A DNA stretch of 64,000 nucleotides from Morinoia aosen (lineage: Eukaryota > Arthropoda > Malacostraca > Amphipoda > Talitridae): the NCBI GenBank assembly GCA_030386875.1, contig CM059576.1, positions 12,057,058-12,121,057 on the forward strand, written 5' to 3'. This document shows, in pieces, positions 9,315-19,911 of this stretch. Under the pieces are notes generated by a model. It ran no database searches, was not told the origin of the DNA, and saw only the letters and a list, made by a program, of their open reading frames with translations. The stretch's first letter is position 1; each line of letters opens with the position of its first letter. A program made the position numbers and the translations under genes.

Positions 9315-11705
9315 CAAGATGGGGGAGGGAGCAACACGAATTTCATCACGCATTTTCAAGAGGGCGCTATAGTGGTCCTGTTTCCGGTGTATGTTTACCG
9401 GAGGACAGTTTATCAGAGCATTTGATGTAGGGGAGATTGTCGTCTTCCAAATCCCATTTTCTCTTTCATCAAATACGTGAATTGGTGTTCTCGTCACATT
9501 AGAAAGTATTTGGGGTATGAGGTCTCCAACTGCGTGATCGAAGACTTTTCTATTGATGTATTTATCGATGAGTTGTTCGAAACTGCCACTGTTCTTGTCA
9601 ACGAATTTTGCATACTGGTCCTTGTTTCTGGAGCTCTCAGTTTTGATGGCTATTTTCAGAGATGTATAATCCCATTTCGATCTTTGTTGTGAAGCAAGCT
9701 GCGTCGTTACGGCGTGGAGGAGACAGTGTCCGTCACCTACAGTGTAAGCAGGCTCCATTTTGAGCGATCGTTTCAAGTCGTCCAGTGTGTTTGCAACGCG
9801 TGTGCAAATTTGATTCACTGTTGGTTTTGCGGTAGCAGTATCGGTTTGATCGTTCAACGGAGGCCTGGCAGAGGCAACAGATTTTTTTTGAATGATTTGA
9901 TTTTTTTGTGAATAGTTTTGAATATCGTTATTAGCTTGACTTTCCTCGGTTCCTGCGTACTCACTGGAAAGTTGAGAATTGGTTGAAAAGAATGGCATGT
10001 CGCAATCACTATTTGTGTCTGTTGCAAGTAACGCAAATTTATTTTTCGTACTGACATTATATTTGTCTGAGATCGAGTCAGGGAAAGGCTCAGGCTTATT
10101 CATGTTCCTCATGTTGTGGGTGGGTGAGTTACTCAGAGCTCTGCTTGATGACGCAATCAATTTTGAAGGATTTGGTGTACCATGTGCAGCGATGTGCATA
10201 GGCTTATAATCTTTTCCAAAGTTTAAAGTGAGACTATTTGTCTCTTTCCGTGAAGTTTTCGATTCATTGGAATGACCTACAATTCCAATTTTTGCTTGAC
10301 ATTTGTTAAAATGAGGACAATATGGCACGGTGATTCGCAATGTTGATTTCATTGCAAGTTGTCCAAGAAAACAGAAGTTTTCTGCCTGGGTGCGAGGCCA
10401 TTGAATGTTATTGAGTGCGTCACCATTTTCATTATCTGGGTAAGTTTGAAATTGAATCAAGTTTAAACCCAGGTTTTTGCAGAAATTCATCGCTTTGTTG
10501 AATTCTTTCGCACTGCAAGCATTGGCGATATAAATAGTAGAAAGTGCGTACTTCCTTACAATTTGTTGTTTGATTCGAGCAAGGTCTGAGGGAGAGTGGC
10601 AGAGACCATCAAAACTTAGTATATAATTTTTAAATCTAGGCATGCAATTTATAGCATGGAGAAGGTCGTCGAAGCGCCCAGATGGAACAGTTTTGATCCA
10701 GCAAGAGCGATCGATGTCCTTCCTTCTGATCGTGCTTAGGATATTGTCACCTAGCAGCAGAGTATCGTAAGGTTCTCGACAATTGGAGTCGACTTCACAA
10801 AAGATACTAGCAGGTACCGCAGTTGCAAGGTCATGAGAACTTATATGTGAATTTAAAGCAAAAAGTTGCTCGGTTAAGTTCTGAATGTTTGATACTGTAG
10901 AGAAAATCGACGACGGGCTAGGAGGCTCACGTTGTCTTAGGGATTTATTGAAAAACGCTGCTGTTAGAGACAAATTGTGAATAATTTCATGAATTTTTTG
11001 AGAGCTTGTGATTTGAAGCGGGTGCAAGTAGCCATTTAAAGAAGTAACAGTGTTTTTTCTATTGCTCTGTACTGAAAATTTCATTTTGTTCTCACAGCTT
11101 GCGCTCTGGGGTAATTTACTGCCAGTATCGGATAGTGCGCGAATATTATCGAACATATGATCTGGAGAATGAGGAGAGTCTACCACGCTTGAAATGTCCT
11201 TATTAATAACAACTATTCTGTCTTGTACCACTGATGAGGATGGCGTTTGTGTCCCCGTCGCTGGCGGACAGTTTGGAGCGTTGTTGTTGACGCAGAGCTG
11301 GGGAGCTGGCACGCTGTTATGCTTGTTCAGATGAGGAGCAGCAGTTGGTTGTGGTGCTGCGGCTGAAACTTCACTGCTTCGAACCTTCAAATGATTGCTG
11401 GAGGTTTGGCAGATATGTTTTCCCTCGTCCTGCGATATTGGTTGCATAGTCTTCACTGACGTTGCTTCGGAAAGTGACACACATTCTCTATCGGAGTTAC
11501 TGGCAGCGGTTAGCAAGTCTCCTGCGTTTTGAGCATTAGAATCTTGTGAGTGAGAGGATGTAGGTTTCCTACTTGCAGGCACTTTGCTTGGTAAGGTCGT
11601 ATTTTTGCCCCTGAAAGAACCATTTTTCCGGGATGTTGTGTAGGGCAACATCTGTGCAGAGAACGGCACTTTCCGGCCTGCGTAGCGAGTCTCGTAGTGA
11701 TGCAT
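9312..11705 (-). CDS. LINE ORF1 protein with SGNH-like and OTU protease-like domains
   Basis: A 797-aa protein opening with a basic, Ser/Thr/Pro-rich, probably disordered region (residues 1-230) of the kind that binds RNA in LINE ORF1 proteins. Residues about 313-450 resemble the GDSL/SGNH esterase fold known from CR1 ORF1 ('LLLGDNIL', 'YILSFDGLCH'), but the usual catalytic Ser after GD is Asn321, so it may be inactive. A 'YCPHFNKCQ' motif follows at 462-470. Residues about 645-785 match the OTU cysteine protease pattern: 'GDGHCLLHAV' with D658 and C661, 'DLIPQILSN..RTPIHVFDE', and 'HRKQDHYSAL' with H778. OTU proteins cleave ubiquitin or polyprotein junctions. Here the domain sits immediately before the leaky stop, so in the fusion it would lie between the RNA-binding part and the endonuclease. 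The Met at 11705 is the first in frame. No CCHC knuckle was seen. Confidence 0.88.
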   Translation of the reverse strand: MHHYETRYAGRKVPFSAQMLPYTTSRKNGSFRGKNTTLPSKVPASRKPTSSHSQDSNAQNAGDLLTAASNSDRECVSLSEATSVKTMQPISQDEGKHICQTSSNHLKVRSSEVSAAAPQPTAAPHLNKHNSVPAPQLCVNNNAPNCPPATGTQTPSSSVVQDRIVVINKDISSVVDSPHSPDHMFDNIRALSDTGSKLPQSASCENKMKFSVQSNRKNTVTSLNGYLHPLQITSSQKIHEIIHNLSLTAAFFNKSLRQREPPSPSSIFSTVSNIQNLTEQLFALNSHISSHDLATAVPASIFCEVDSNCREPYDTLLLGDNILSTIRRKDIDRSCWIKTVPSGRFDDLLHAINCMPRFKNYILSFDGLCHSPSDLARIKQQIVRKYALSTIYIANACSAKEFNKAMNFCKNLGLNLIQFQTYPDNENGDALNNIQWPRTQAENFCFLGQLAMKSTLRITVPYCPHFNKCQAKIGIVGHSNESKTSRKETNSLTLNFGKDYKPMHIAAHGTPNPSKLIASSSRALSNSPTHNMRNMNKPEPFPDSISDKYNVSTKNKFALLATDTNSDCDMPFFSTNSQLSSEYAGTEESQANNDIQNYSQKNQIIQKKSVASARPPLNDQTDTATAKPTVNQICTRVANTLDDLKRSLKMEPAYTVGDGHCLLHAVTTQLASQQRSKWDYTSLKIAIKTESSRNKDQYAKFVDKNSGSFEQLIDKYINRKVFDHAVGDLIPQILSNVTRTPIHVFDERENGIWKTTISPTSNALINCPPVNIHRKQDHYSALLKMRDEIRVAPSPIL

Positions 11706-11830
11706 TGTGCGTTATATTTGCATAGCTATGACTGAATTATGAGAACGATGTAATTTTTGTATATGTATCGCTGATACTGATTTGCTAAATTTTACCTCGC
11801 TCAGCAAGTATTTTATGAAAAGTGAGGTAA

Positions 11831-12162
11831 ATCCAAGCCGTTCATCGATGTATTGAAGCTCACAGCTGAGAGAAGAGGGGTTGCCCTTTAATGCTGGAGG
11901 ACAGAGGCGAGGAACTGGGAGGCTTGGGGTTGGCTGCGAACAATGACATGCAATTTTGCATTTCGCATTTTGTACGACTAGGTCATAGTCTCTGACACGA
12001 GTCGTGATTTTTTTTTCTTTTTTTGGCCGAGAGTTTCTTCCTATTTGAGGGACGTTTTAATTATTCAACAGAATGAGATCTGGTACAAAATGTGATATGA
12101 TGATATTGAGGGACAGCACAATTTTTAAATTTTAGTTTCATTGATTATAAAGAAAGCGTATC
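11831..12162. other. flank of LINE, nothing recognised
   Basis: May include the LINE 5' UTR. It holds a T-rich run and no ORF of note. Confidence 0.4.
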
Positions 12163-12297
12163 TTAGTATTCAGCCTCATCTTCAGTCTTTTCCTTCGTTC
12201 GGATGGGCTTCCTTTCGCTGCGGTAATTTTGCAGGAAATTTTGCAGGATCAAGAAACACATCGTCAGTAGGATGACTAACGCTTTTAGTGAGAACAT
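12163..12297 (-). CDS. possible 44-aa single-pass microprotein
   Basis: A short ORF starts MFSLKALVILLTMCFLILQN, a hydrophobic segment long enough for a membrane anchor or signal peptide. A highly charged tail follows (YRSERKPIRTKEKTEDEAEY) up to a TAA. The layout is that of small mitochondrial or ER membrane microproteins. I do not recognise the family, and an ORF this short can arise by chance. It lies about 0.5 kb upstream of the LINE on the same strand and could instead be part of that element's flank. No clear polyadenylation signal follows. Confidence 0.25.
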   Translation of the reverse strand: MFSLKALVILLTMCFLILQNFLQNYRSERKPIRTKEKTEDEAEY

Positions 12298-15200
12298 AAT
12301 TGAATTACAAATTCAAGGTTAGGTGCACTTTTTATAGTATTTTCCCTGGTGATTGTAAATGTTTTTCAACTTCTCGTTCACCCGTTGTTCTTACTGGTAG
12401 CTCACTTCAAACTTTCTGTGTATTCAAACTATTCGGTGTCAGTAGTGAAACGGAGGTACGAAACACAATAATTCTTTCGTGCACATTTGCCGTCTCGGCC
12501 CCGTAGGAAGTGAACAAAAACTTAACTGAGAGGTTTGACATTACCAAAAATCAAAAACAAACGTAATTTCTTTGGTTGCTTGAAGCGGAAAAGTCCAGGT
12601 TTTGCTATGCTCTGAAACGGTTAGAGGACGGGAGGCAGGTGTACGGGAAAGGGGGGGGGGGAGGGTGCGGGCGCGGTGAGGGGAGACTGAGGGAACAAGC
12701 TGAGCACACCATTTCACACCCCTTGCCAGCACTGCTTCGTTGGCTTTTCATTTAAAGTGCACTGATTTAAGCAGAAATAAGACAAAAGTTATTTTTTCCT
12801 TTTCGTTGTTCCACAGGTAGCAAACACATTCACTGATAGTATAATTTTTATGCATGGCTAGGTTATTTCCTCCTTGCAATTTCAACAATTACCGCACCAT
12901 TTCCCCGCACGTCCGACCGCGACCGAGTCCGACCTTAACAGGTTGAGGTGACAGCTACATTACAGTGTACACGGTGACAGTTTATCATCAAATGTGTCAA
13001 TGATGTACTTGCTTTATATTAAACGGAGTAGAATCAATAAATTCAATGAAAAATCCATCTTTTCGTTTTTGCATTAACCTAAGCGCCACACATATTTCAT
13101 TAAAACACAATCAAAGAGGGCTCGAAGCGTGGCAGTAATAAGGTTAAGAACCACAGATGTAGACTCTCGAGAATAAAGAAAGTAAACACCTGTGATGCGC
13201 CTCGACTTGCTGGAATAATTTTTTTTCCGGTAGTTACGCACTATTGCTGAAATTTTCAAATCAATGCACGGAAATTATATCGTTTTCTTCATTACTGCTC
13301 GTACTGTTACATGGTGATGAACTAATGATGTCGGATACACCACACTGATGAGTAAACATTCATTTGAAGTTTTCCGTCGGTCTTCAAATTCGAGACGGTT
13401 TTCTCAGCCGTGTATTCCAGTTGTGCGGCTGCCATGAACTTCATGTCTTGAATATACCAACCATTTAGCTCTTGCGCCTTCAAAAATGCTGTAGCCTCAA
13501 AATGTTATTTCCAACTTCGACATTCGCGAGTCCAAATATGTGTGAAAAAAAGTTCGTCAAAGACATGAGCTATCATTTTATTTGAAAATCCGATATTTTC
13601 ATACAATTGTTTTTATTTCAAATCAAGTTTTAACCACTATTTTAACTCTCCACAAAATTAAGGTAACGTAACAACCCAATCATTAGTTTTGATGGTTGAA
13701 TTTTAAACGAATTGACACACAATTAAAATTTTGTAAATCACTAAACGATGGACCCTCCTCCGTAGCAAGCATTACATTTCAGCAACATATTTACAACCTA
13801 CACAATTTGAACACAAACGCTGCAAAATGAAAGTGCGCTAATCTGTTTGTGAACTGGTGGGATGAATTTCTTGGATCTGAAGCCACTTGCATAGCCCACA
13901 GCTGGAGTAAATAAATTTAGCTCAACGCAAGCAGGCGAGCAAAGACTGCAGCAACAGTCGCATAAGTTACATTCAATACAGCACCATATTTGCAGTCCTC
14001 ATAAAATCATAAAACGAAGAGGATATAGACATGGGCTATAATCTCGGTTGATGTTACTAACACAACGCGGCAGTCTTACGTTATGTTATCAAGTCATGAC
14101 CAGCTGAGCGCTTGCTGCCTTGTAACATTTGAGATCAAATGTATGCGCTGACGTTTCCAAACGTTTAAGGATACGATAAATGAAAGTTTTCTTAGCTCTG
14201 TGAAGTGTGATCCAACTCGTGAGAATTCTCACATGTCTCTTTAACATCAAAATTTAGTTTTCATTGTTTGCACATTGAAAAAATTTAAAAAGCCACTGTA
14301 AACATTCTTTTTGGAGCGAAAATTTTTAATTTTTTTCTCAATCGTGGGCCACTTTGTACTGTAATTGTACCGCACAGATTCCCTGCATGTTCATTTGTCA
14401 CGAGGGGTGTGTCCCCTTGCTAATTTGGCTTGACAAATTATTGTTATAATTTTTTAGCTATGTATAGAACTTGATTTAATTTACCGCAATATTTAGATTA
14501 TATTTTCATGATACAAAAACTGTTTTCAAAGAATTTGACCTAATCGAGACTATGTTTAATCAGATTATTAGGTTCACTCCCCCCCCCCCCCCTCAACCCT
14601 TGTGGATGTTTTGCCCTCAATGCAGGTGGTCAGTAGTCGTGTTAGAGCGAGCCCTCGCGTTTCTGACACTAAATTATTTACATGATTAGTTTCCAATCTT
14701 TTCTCATCAACAGATGCTCAATATAAATATATTCTTTTATTTCATTGATGTAGATCTTTTTCCCAAGGCCTCTGCACCTTACACGTCTTTCATTTCATAA
14801 ATCCTAATTATTCACATTTCTTATTCCCACACTGCCACACATGAGGCACATTGCTTTATGCCACTACTTTACAGTTTATTTTTACGGCTTATTTCTATCG
14901 GGGTTACATTTCTCAACTTTTACCTTCCCACACGTGAAATGTTTATGCTTGACACTCGTTTTTTGCGCCGAACTTGCAAAGATATTTTGCGCAGAACTGT
15001 AATTTTAATTAAGAAACGCTTCTCATGAAAATTTCTGACTATTGCGACACGAATGAAGGACCAACGAAGATACGAGTCTTAGCGCCTCCTTCCCACTTCG
15101 ATATATTTTTCCGACCATGTGTGGCAGGAGAGACCTCCTCCCCTCATCCCTCGTGTCTCTCTCCTCACGTGCACGGGATGTGTTGGTGCCTCGAGAGCGT

Positions 15201-15639
15201 GAGATCTGAAGCGTGGAATGTTACCCACAGGTCTGGAGTGCTAATACAAAACAACGAACCATCCATATAGCACGTAGCACGCAACACAAACACAACGCAC
15301 CACACATCGCCTCAACACAAAATACCAACACAAATGGTCATTTCTTAATATTTGTTCTCAATAATATTACAGCCTGATCCAACTTTCACATAATATTCGT
15401 AGCTCATTTTATTCAAACTTGATTGATGGTTTAAGAATATTTTTCAACATAATGAAAAAATGACTTCTTGCATCAGATTTTACAGTTTCACAAGAAGTCA
15501 ACTCTTGAGCTGCGTAACTTGTACTAGGCAAGGGAAGGCATGGCCACGCAAATCTCAAAAAAAGAACTCATTCCATTTGACTATTTTGTTCTGGTACCTA
15601 TCATTTCAAACGCAAAATTCAATATTTGTACATTTACAG
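12298..15639. other. non-coding; G and C homopolymer runs
   Basis: Holds a G run inside a purine-rich, G-rich tract (about 12625-12690) and a C run at about 14579-14592. Short frames (about 60-80 aa) show no domain. No repeat family was recognised. Confidence 0.45.
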
Positions 15640-15900
15640 GTGGAACTGGGTGCACCTGTACATCTACGACTAGAGCGCACCCGGTCCGTGAAGAGAACGT
15701 CGCTATGCCTGAGACCGTCAACAGACGTGAGGTCCCAGCTGGTGTGTGGACCCTGCCGCCGTGCAGTTACATCTGGCCACACCAGGATGCTCTTCTTCTT
15801 GTGACTCCTGTTGCCTGTACTGCTGGCTCTGGTGCTGGTTTCTGCTGCTGACTTCTGCTGCTGCTCATCTGCTCCAGGTTATTCTGCTGAGTGAACTTCT
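15640..15900 (+). other. GC-richer exon-like island
   Basis: A good acceptor ('tttgtacatttacag', ending about 15640) is followed by about 150 bp of higher GC that stays open in two frames. A CTG/CTT-rich stretch up to 15877 ends in 'tcatctgctccag' and could be another acceptor tract. Three overlapping frames of 98-114 aa cover it, none with a recognisable domain. It may be untranslated or coding exon sequence of an unidentified host gene. Confidence 0.25.
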
Positions 15901-16604
15901 GGTCTATTTTGTGTACCTAGTTCTGTCTCTTGGTAGTGTGTGTCTCTTCCAGTCAAAAAACCAGTCCGAATCAGCCTCAATTTGTCCTCTCAGACATCGT
16001 CAGTTGTGGACGAGTCAGCTTCGATATAACCTTTCTGATTAAAGGGTTGAAAAATCATGCAATAGTCTTTACTTTTGTCGTATCTCGACTGAGGACAATT
16101 GTGTGAAATACCCAGGTTTGGATTCTGGTATGTTGAGAACATCGCTAAAGAACTGGAACGAGTTTAACATGAACGCTTCATTTCATGAGTGCGAGTGTGA
16201 GTAGGTATATTTATATAATATGAATGAAGCTTCCTCTCTGAAGGACCTCATCATGGAAAACATTATAAAATGATATGATATCACCATTGCGCACAGCTTT
16301 TAATACCCCAACTATGAAGAAGTTACGCACCGCTTCTCAACCGTAAGCGCAATCGCCACTGGACGACTGTGCAGGGGTCTCAGGCGCGAGGTTCTGCCCA
16401 CGCTCAGATTTGACAGGAACTCAGCTCACAATATAGCCTCTGTAATATTGAGAAGGGAAATTGTGCTAATGATTACAAGTCTGCTTCTAAGTTTTTGAAC
16501 AGAAGAAATAAGTATCGGTAGCCTATATCAAATATTTGATAGAATTACTTAACGAAAATCATTCGCTTATTTTGCTTAATCGTAATAAATGGATGTGACG
16601 GCAA
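15901..16604. other. non-coding, nothing recognised
   Basis: No ORF above background, no repeat and no RNA gene recognised. Confidence 0.4.
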
Positions 16605-17245
16605 TGGCCTGATTATTGTAAGTAACTGGAATGATTCTGCCTTATTATGGCCTAATTATTGTAAGTAACTAGAATGATTCTACCTTATTATGGCCTAATT
16701 ATTGTAAATAACTAGAATGATTCTGCTCTATGGTGGCCTAATTATTGTAAGTAACTAGAATGATTCGGCCTTATTATGGCCTAGTTATTGTAAGTAACTA
16801 GAATGATTCTGCTTTTTTATGGCCTAATTATTGCAAGTAACTAGAATAATTCTGCCTTATTATGGCCTAATTATTGTAAGTAACTAGAATGATTCTACCT
16901 TATTATGGCCTAATTATTGTAAGTAACTAGAATGATTCTGCTCTATTGTGGCCTAATTATTGCAAGTAACTAGAATGATTCTGCTTTGTTATAGCCTAAT
17001 TGTTGTAAGTAACTAGAATGATTCTGATTTATTATGGCATAATTATTGTAAGTAACTAGAATGATTCAACTTTATTATGGCCTAATTTGTGCAAGTAACT
17101 AGAGTGATTCTACCTAATAGGGCCTGATTATTGTAAGTAACTAGAATGATTCTGCTTTATTATGGCCTAATTATTTTAGGTAACTAGAATGATTCTGCTT
17201 AAATATGGTCTAATTATTGTAAATAACTAGAATGATTCTGCTATA
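16605..17245. repeat. 43-bp minisatellite, about 15 units
   Basis: Units read 'tggcctaattattgtaagta' then 'actagaatgattctgcttta' and 'tta', with a strict 43-bp period and modest divergence. Each unit carries a 'ttgtaagtaact' string resembling a splice donor. Confidence 0.95.
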
Positions 17246-17891
17246 TTTCGAAGAATTGTTCCATATTATATAAGTGAGGTCACAAATTCTAGCGAGTAAG
17301 CTGCCAAAATTGCAAAGTTGTGCTCTCATCTGAACCAAATATCTGAACTTGGGTTCCAAAGTGTGAGGTCGACGTTAACGTGCTTCGGCGGTTCTCCCCC
17401 ACTCCTCCCCCTGGTTTTTATAAAACCGCATTGCATTGAGTGAGAGTCAAAATCATAAAGTCTCCCAATTCTCTTGCTCCAACCATCTCCTAACACCACT
17501 GAAATCATGTCATCAAATGCTCCTTCTGGAGATGAAATTTGAGGGGACGTTTCGTGCGCGCACATAAATAAAAAATTGACGCACGCCATCATTTCGCATT
17601 ACTGCATAATGTGCAGCTACTGCCTGGCTGCCGAGTTTACCAGCTCTGAAATTAATGCATTTCTCCTCTGCTTTTATTTTATTGTACGAGAATGGGTGTA
17701 CAGTCTTTACTGAAAATCTTCTTGTCTTCACTCGCGCTCGTAATGGAAGACGGGCGGTTTGACTGGAGCATGGAATTAATACAATCGAACTATGCTAATT
17801 TGTGTCTATGTTTCTCCTGTCGTAGTCGTAACGCAACTCAAGCAAGATGTTTGCCTTGAGAATACTTTGATTGGAACTTTTGAATTTATAC
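17246..17891. other. unclassified; open minus-strand frames
   Basis: Two overlapping minus frames (17326-17592, 88 aa; 17513-17731, 72 aa) cover a segment of mixed composition. The product has no domain I recognise. It could be an old transposon relic or exon. Confidence 0.25.
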
Positions 17892-18813
17892 AGGTTGACA
17901 CAAAAAAACGGAAACTTTTCATCAACTCATTGAAACCAAGAAGAAGGTTGAAATTATTTTATTCATAGTAATTGGAACAATATAACATGTCATTTTAGAA
18001 AAGTGATAGAATTGTCATTTTGTTCAAATTGTGCCCTGTAAATGGCGTCTTTGTAGGAATGCATTCTTGGAATCTGCTGCTGAGATTCCTCATCGACCGT
18101 TACAGCATCTAAGCTGGGAAACTTCTAATTTCATCGTGAATTCTCAGTTTTAAGTCATCCAGAGATCTTGGTCAAGTTGTGTACACTTTACTCTTGCAAT
18201 AGCTCCACAAGAAAAAAAAAACAAAGGACACATCATGCGATCTAGGGAGCCAGGGAGCTTTACCGAATCTTGAGATCACACGGTTATCGGACAATTCTCA
18301 CACAGCCACCAATGATTCCGTGCAGTGTGCGTTATCACTTCAATTGTTGAAACCAAGTTTTTTGAGAGTGTGGAAAATTTTTTCATCTAGATGCAACGCA
18401 CGATTGTAACATCTCCACGTAACGATTTGCTGTGACAGTGACTGAGATCCCCTGTGCATTTGGAAAAAATAAGGTCCGATGATCCCTGGCAATGAAGCAG
18501 CACACCTTACTGTCACCTTACGACATCTGTTCTGTGGAGTACGAGCACATCTTGGTCGTCTTGTTAGGTTCTTCTTTAGTGCAGATCCTGCCTCTTGAAA
18601 GTTATTAATAGAACATTTTATCGCGAGTTTTGATGGAAGAGCACCATGACGTCCTATGTTGTGACAACGTCGGAACTCCCTCTGTTCAGGTGGCAAACTT
18701 TCACCGTTTTTATAAACATTTTATGGCTAACTCACACTGTTGCACTGTCTCGCAGTGCTGCCTCTGGCTCATATCTGCCCATATGTGCACTTCTCAAATT
18801 TCTGTTTTGGACA
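17892..18813 (-). mobile_element. mariner/Tc1-superfamily transposon remnant, internally deleted
   Basis: The minus strand encodes pieces of a mariner-type transposase in order. The helix-turn-helix part is 'FRRCHNIGRHGALPSK' followed by 'RPRCARTPQN'. Next come the catalytic-core piece 'GIIGPYFF', an 'ELSDNRVISRFGKAPW' segment, and 'FFLWSYCKSKVYTT' with 'SLDDLKLRIHDEIRS'. Sequence between the N-terminal domain and the core is missing, and later parts fall in different frames with several stops, so it is a pseudogene. The left end 'caggttgacacaaaaaaacg' looks like a terminal inverted repeat; a weak match lies at about 18785-18813. The family is widespread in arthropods. Confidence 0.75.
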
Positions 18814-19911
18814 ACCGGACTAAAAAAATTTCATATTAAAGGAAGCTATTGATTTTAACCCTACTTTTGGAAATTTCTCATGTTCAAAAGAATGAAAGTT
18901 GAACTCATTCAAAAGCATAAATACCTCCGTGTTAGAATTTCAAGCACTGTGCAAGGAGCGTTAAGTTAAATAGGTTAAACCTCACTCATTTTCAACGCAA
19001 TAATTTAGGATTTAGAATTCTCCGATTGTTTCAGAAGAAAAGGTGAGATAGACCATTTTGAAGAGATTATTTGGCTGCTTGTAGAGTTGAAAGGATATAA
19101 GCCAATGGTGCTTTAATCACAATAGTTTCTGGAAGTTCTCCCGTCTGATGTCTCGTATAACGATGCCTTGAACTCTATGCCTTCGAATACCTTCACTACA
19201 TCGCATAAGCAGGGGCAGTGTGGAGAAATACAGAACATCTGCACAACACAGCATGGACAGTGATGACAGTACATTTGACATTACTCCAGGGCGGGGATGA
19301 GTGAAGCATCATTTTTAAATTGCGAAAATCACCTTTACACTAAATGAAAAAACAGTAACCCTTTCATGTTTTAACAGCGGCCTCTATATGGGCAGCTTAA
19401 ACTGAATTTCAATGTTAGGGAAACATTGTGAATGAGACAGATGTGAATGAGAAACATGCCATAATCGAATTTTGAATTAACTTTCATGAAAATTGAGCAT
19501 ATGACTGCTGATTTGTCAGCAGCATGAAAACCAAGTACCTGATTGTAGCATCAATAAAGTCCCTCCAGTCACACCTGGTGGTTGACGCCCAAGTCAAAAT
19601 ATCAACGAGTGAGTTTTATTCAGAAGTTCAGGTGAGATGAGCTTGGCGCTGGAATGCACCGTCATATAAACTGTTGCAAAGTAGTTGAAAATTTTCCTCT
19701 ATCGAGATCCTAGAAATCAACGCTCAACAAAAGCCAGAAGCGGTGATCTTCAATGGAAATAGATACGGTAAAACGTATCTTAAAACCATGCTAGTAGCGG
19801 CAACAATGTAACAGGATAAGTTCACGTTGCAATCGTATGCAAAAATCCACCGTCCGAGCGTTGTGTTTCGTGCCAATACGGAAAAGAACGCCACAAGTAG
19901 CTATGAACTTA
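18814..19911. other. non-coding, nothing recognised
   Basis: No ORF, repeat or RNA gene recognised. Confidence 0.4.

Larger units (their letters stand above)
6310..11830 (-). mobile_element. CR1-group LINE (non-LTR retrotransposon), apparently full length
   Basis: The element reads leftwards: a short 5' leader, ORF1 (11705 to 9312), ORF2 (9311 to 6351) and a very short 3' UTR. Both ORFs are open, so the copy looks young. The C-terminal block of ORF2 ('GAFLWNKLPQHIKNSKT') and the RT motifs fit the CR1/L2/Daphne/Crack group; the exact clade is not decided. The 3' boundary is estimated from where the host duplication stops matching near 6310. The 5' boundary near 11830 is a guess, because no target site duplication was found. 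CR1-group elements often lack clear ones. Confidence 0.85.

Noticed and set aside
12541-12732. 63-aa minus frame over the G-rich tract
   Set aside because: The Pro/Ser/Arg-rich translation comes from the homopolymer-like tract, with no splice or domain support.
15790-15890. Signal-peptide-like leader with an in-frame TGA, possibly selenocysteine
   Set aside because: A CTG/CTT-rich pyrimidine tract naturally translates to Leu-rich sequence, and no SECIS-like structure or downstream protein was seen.
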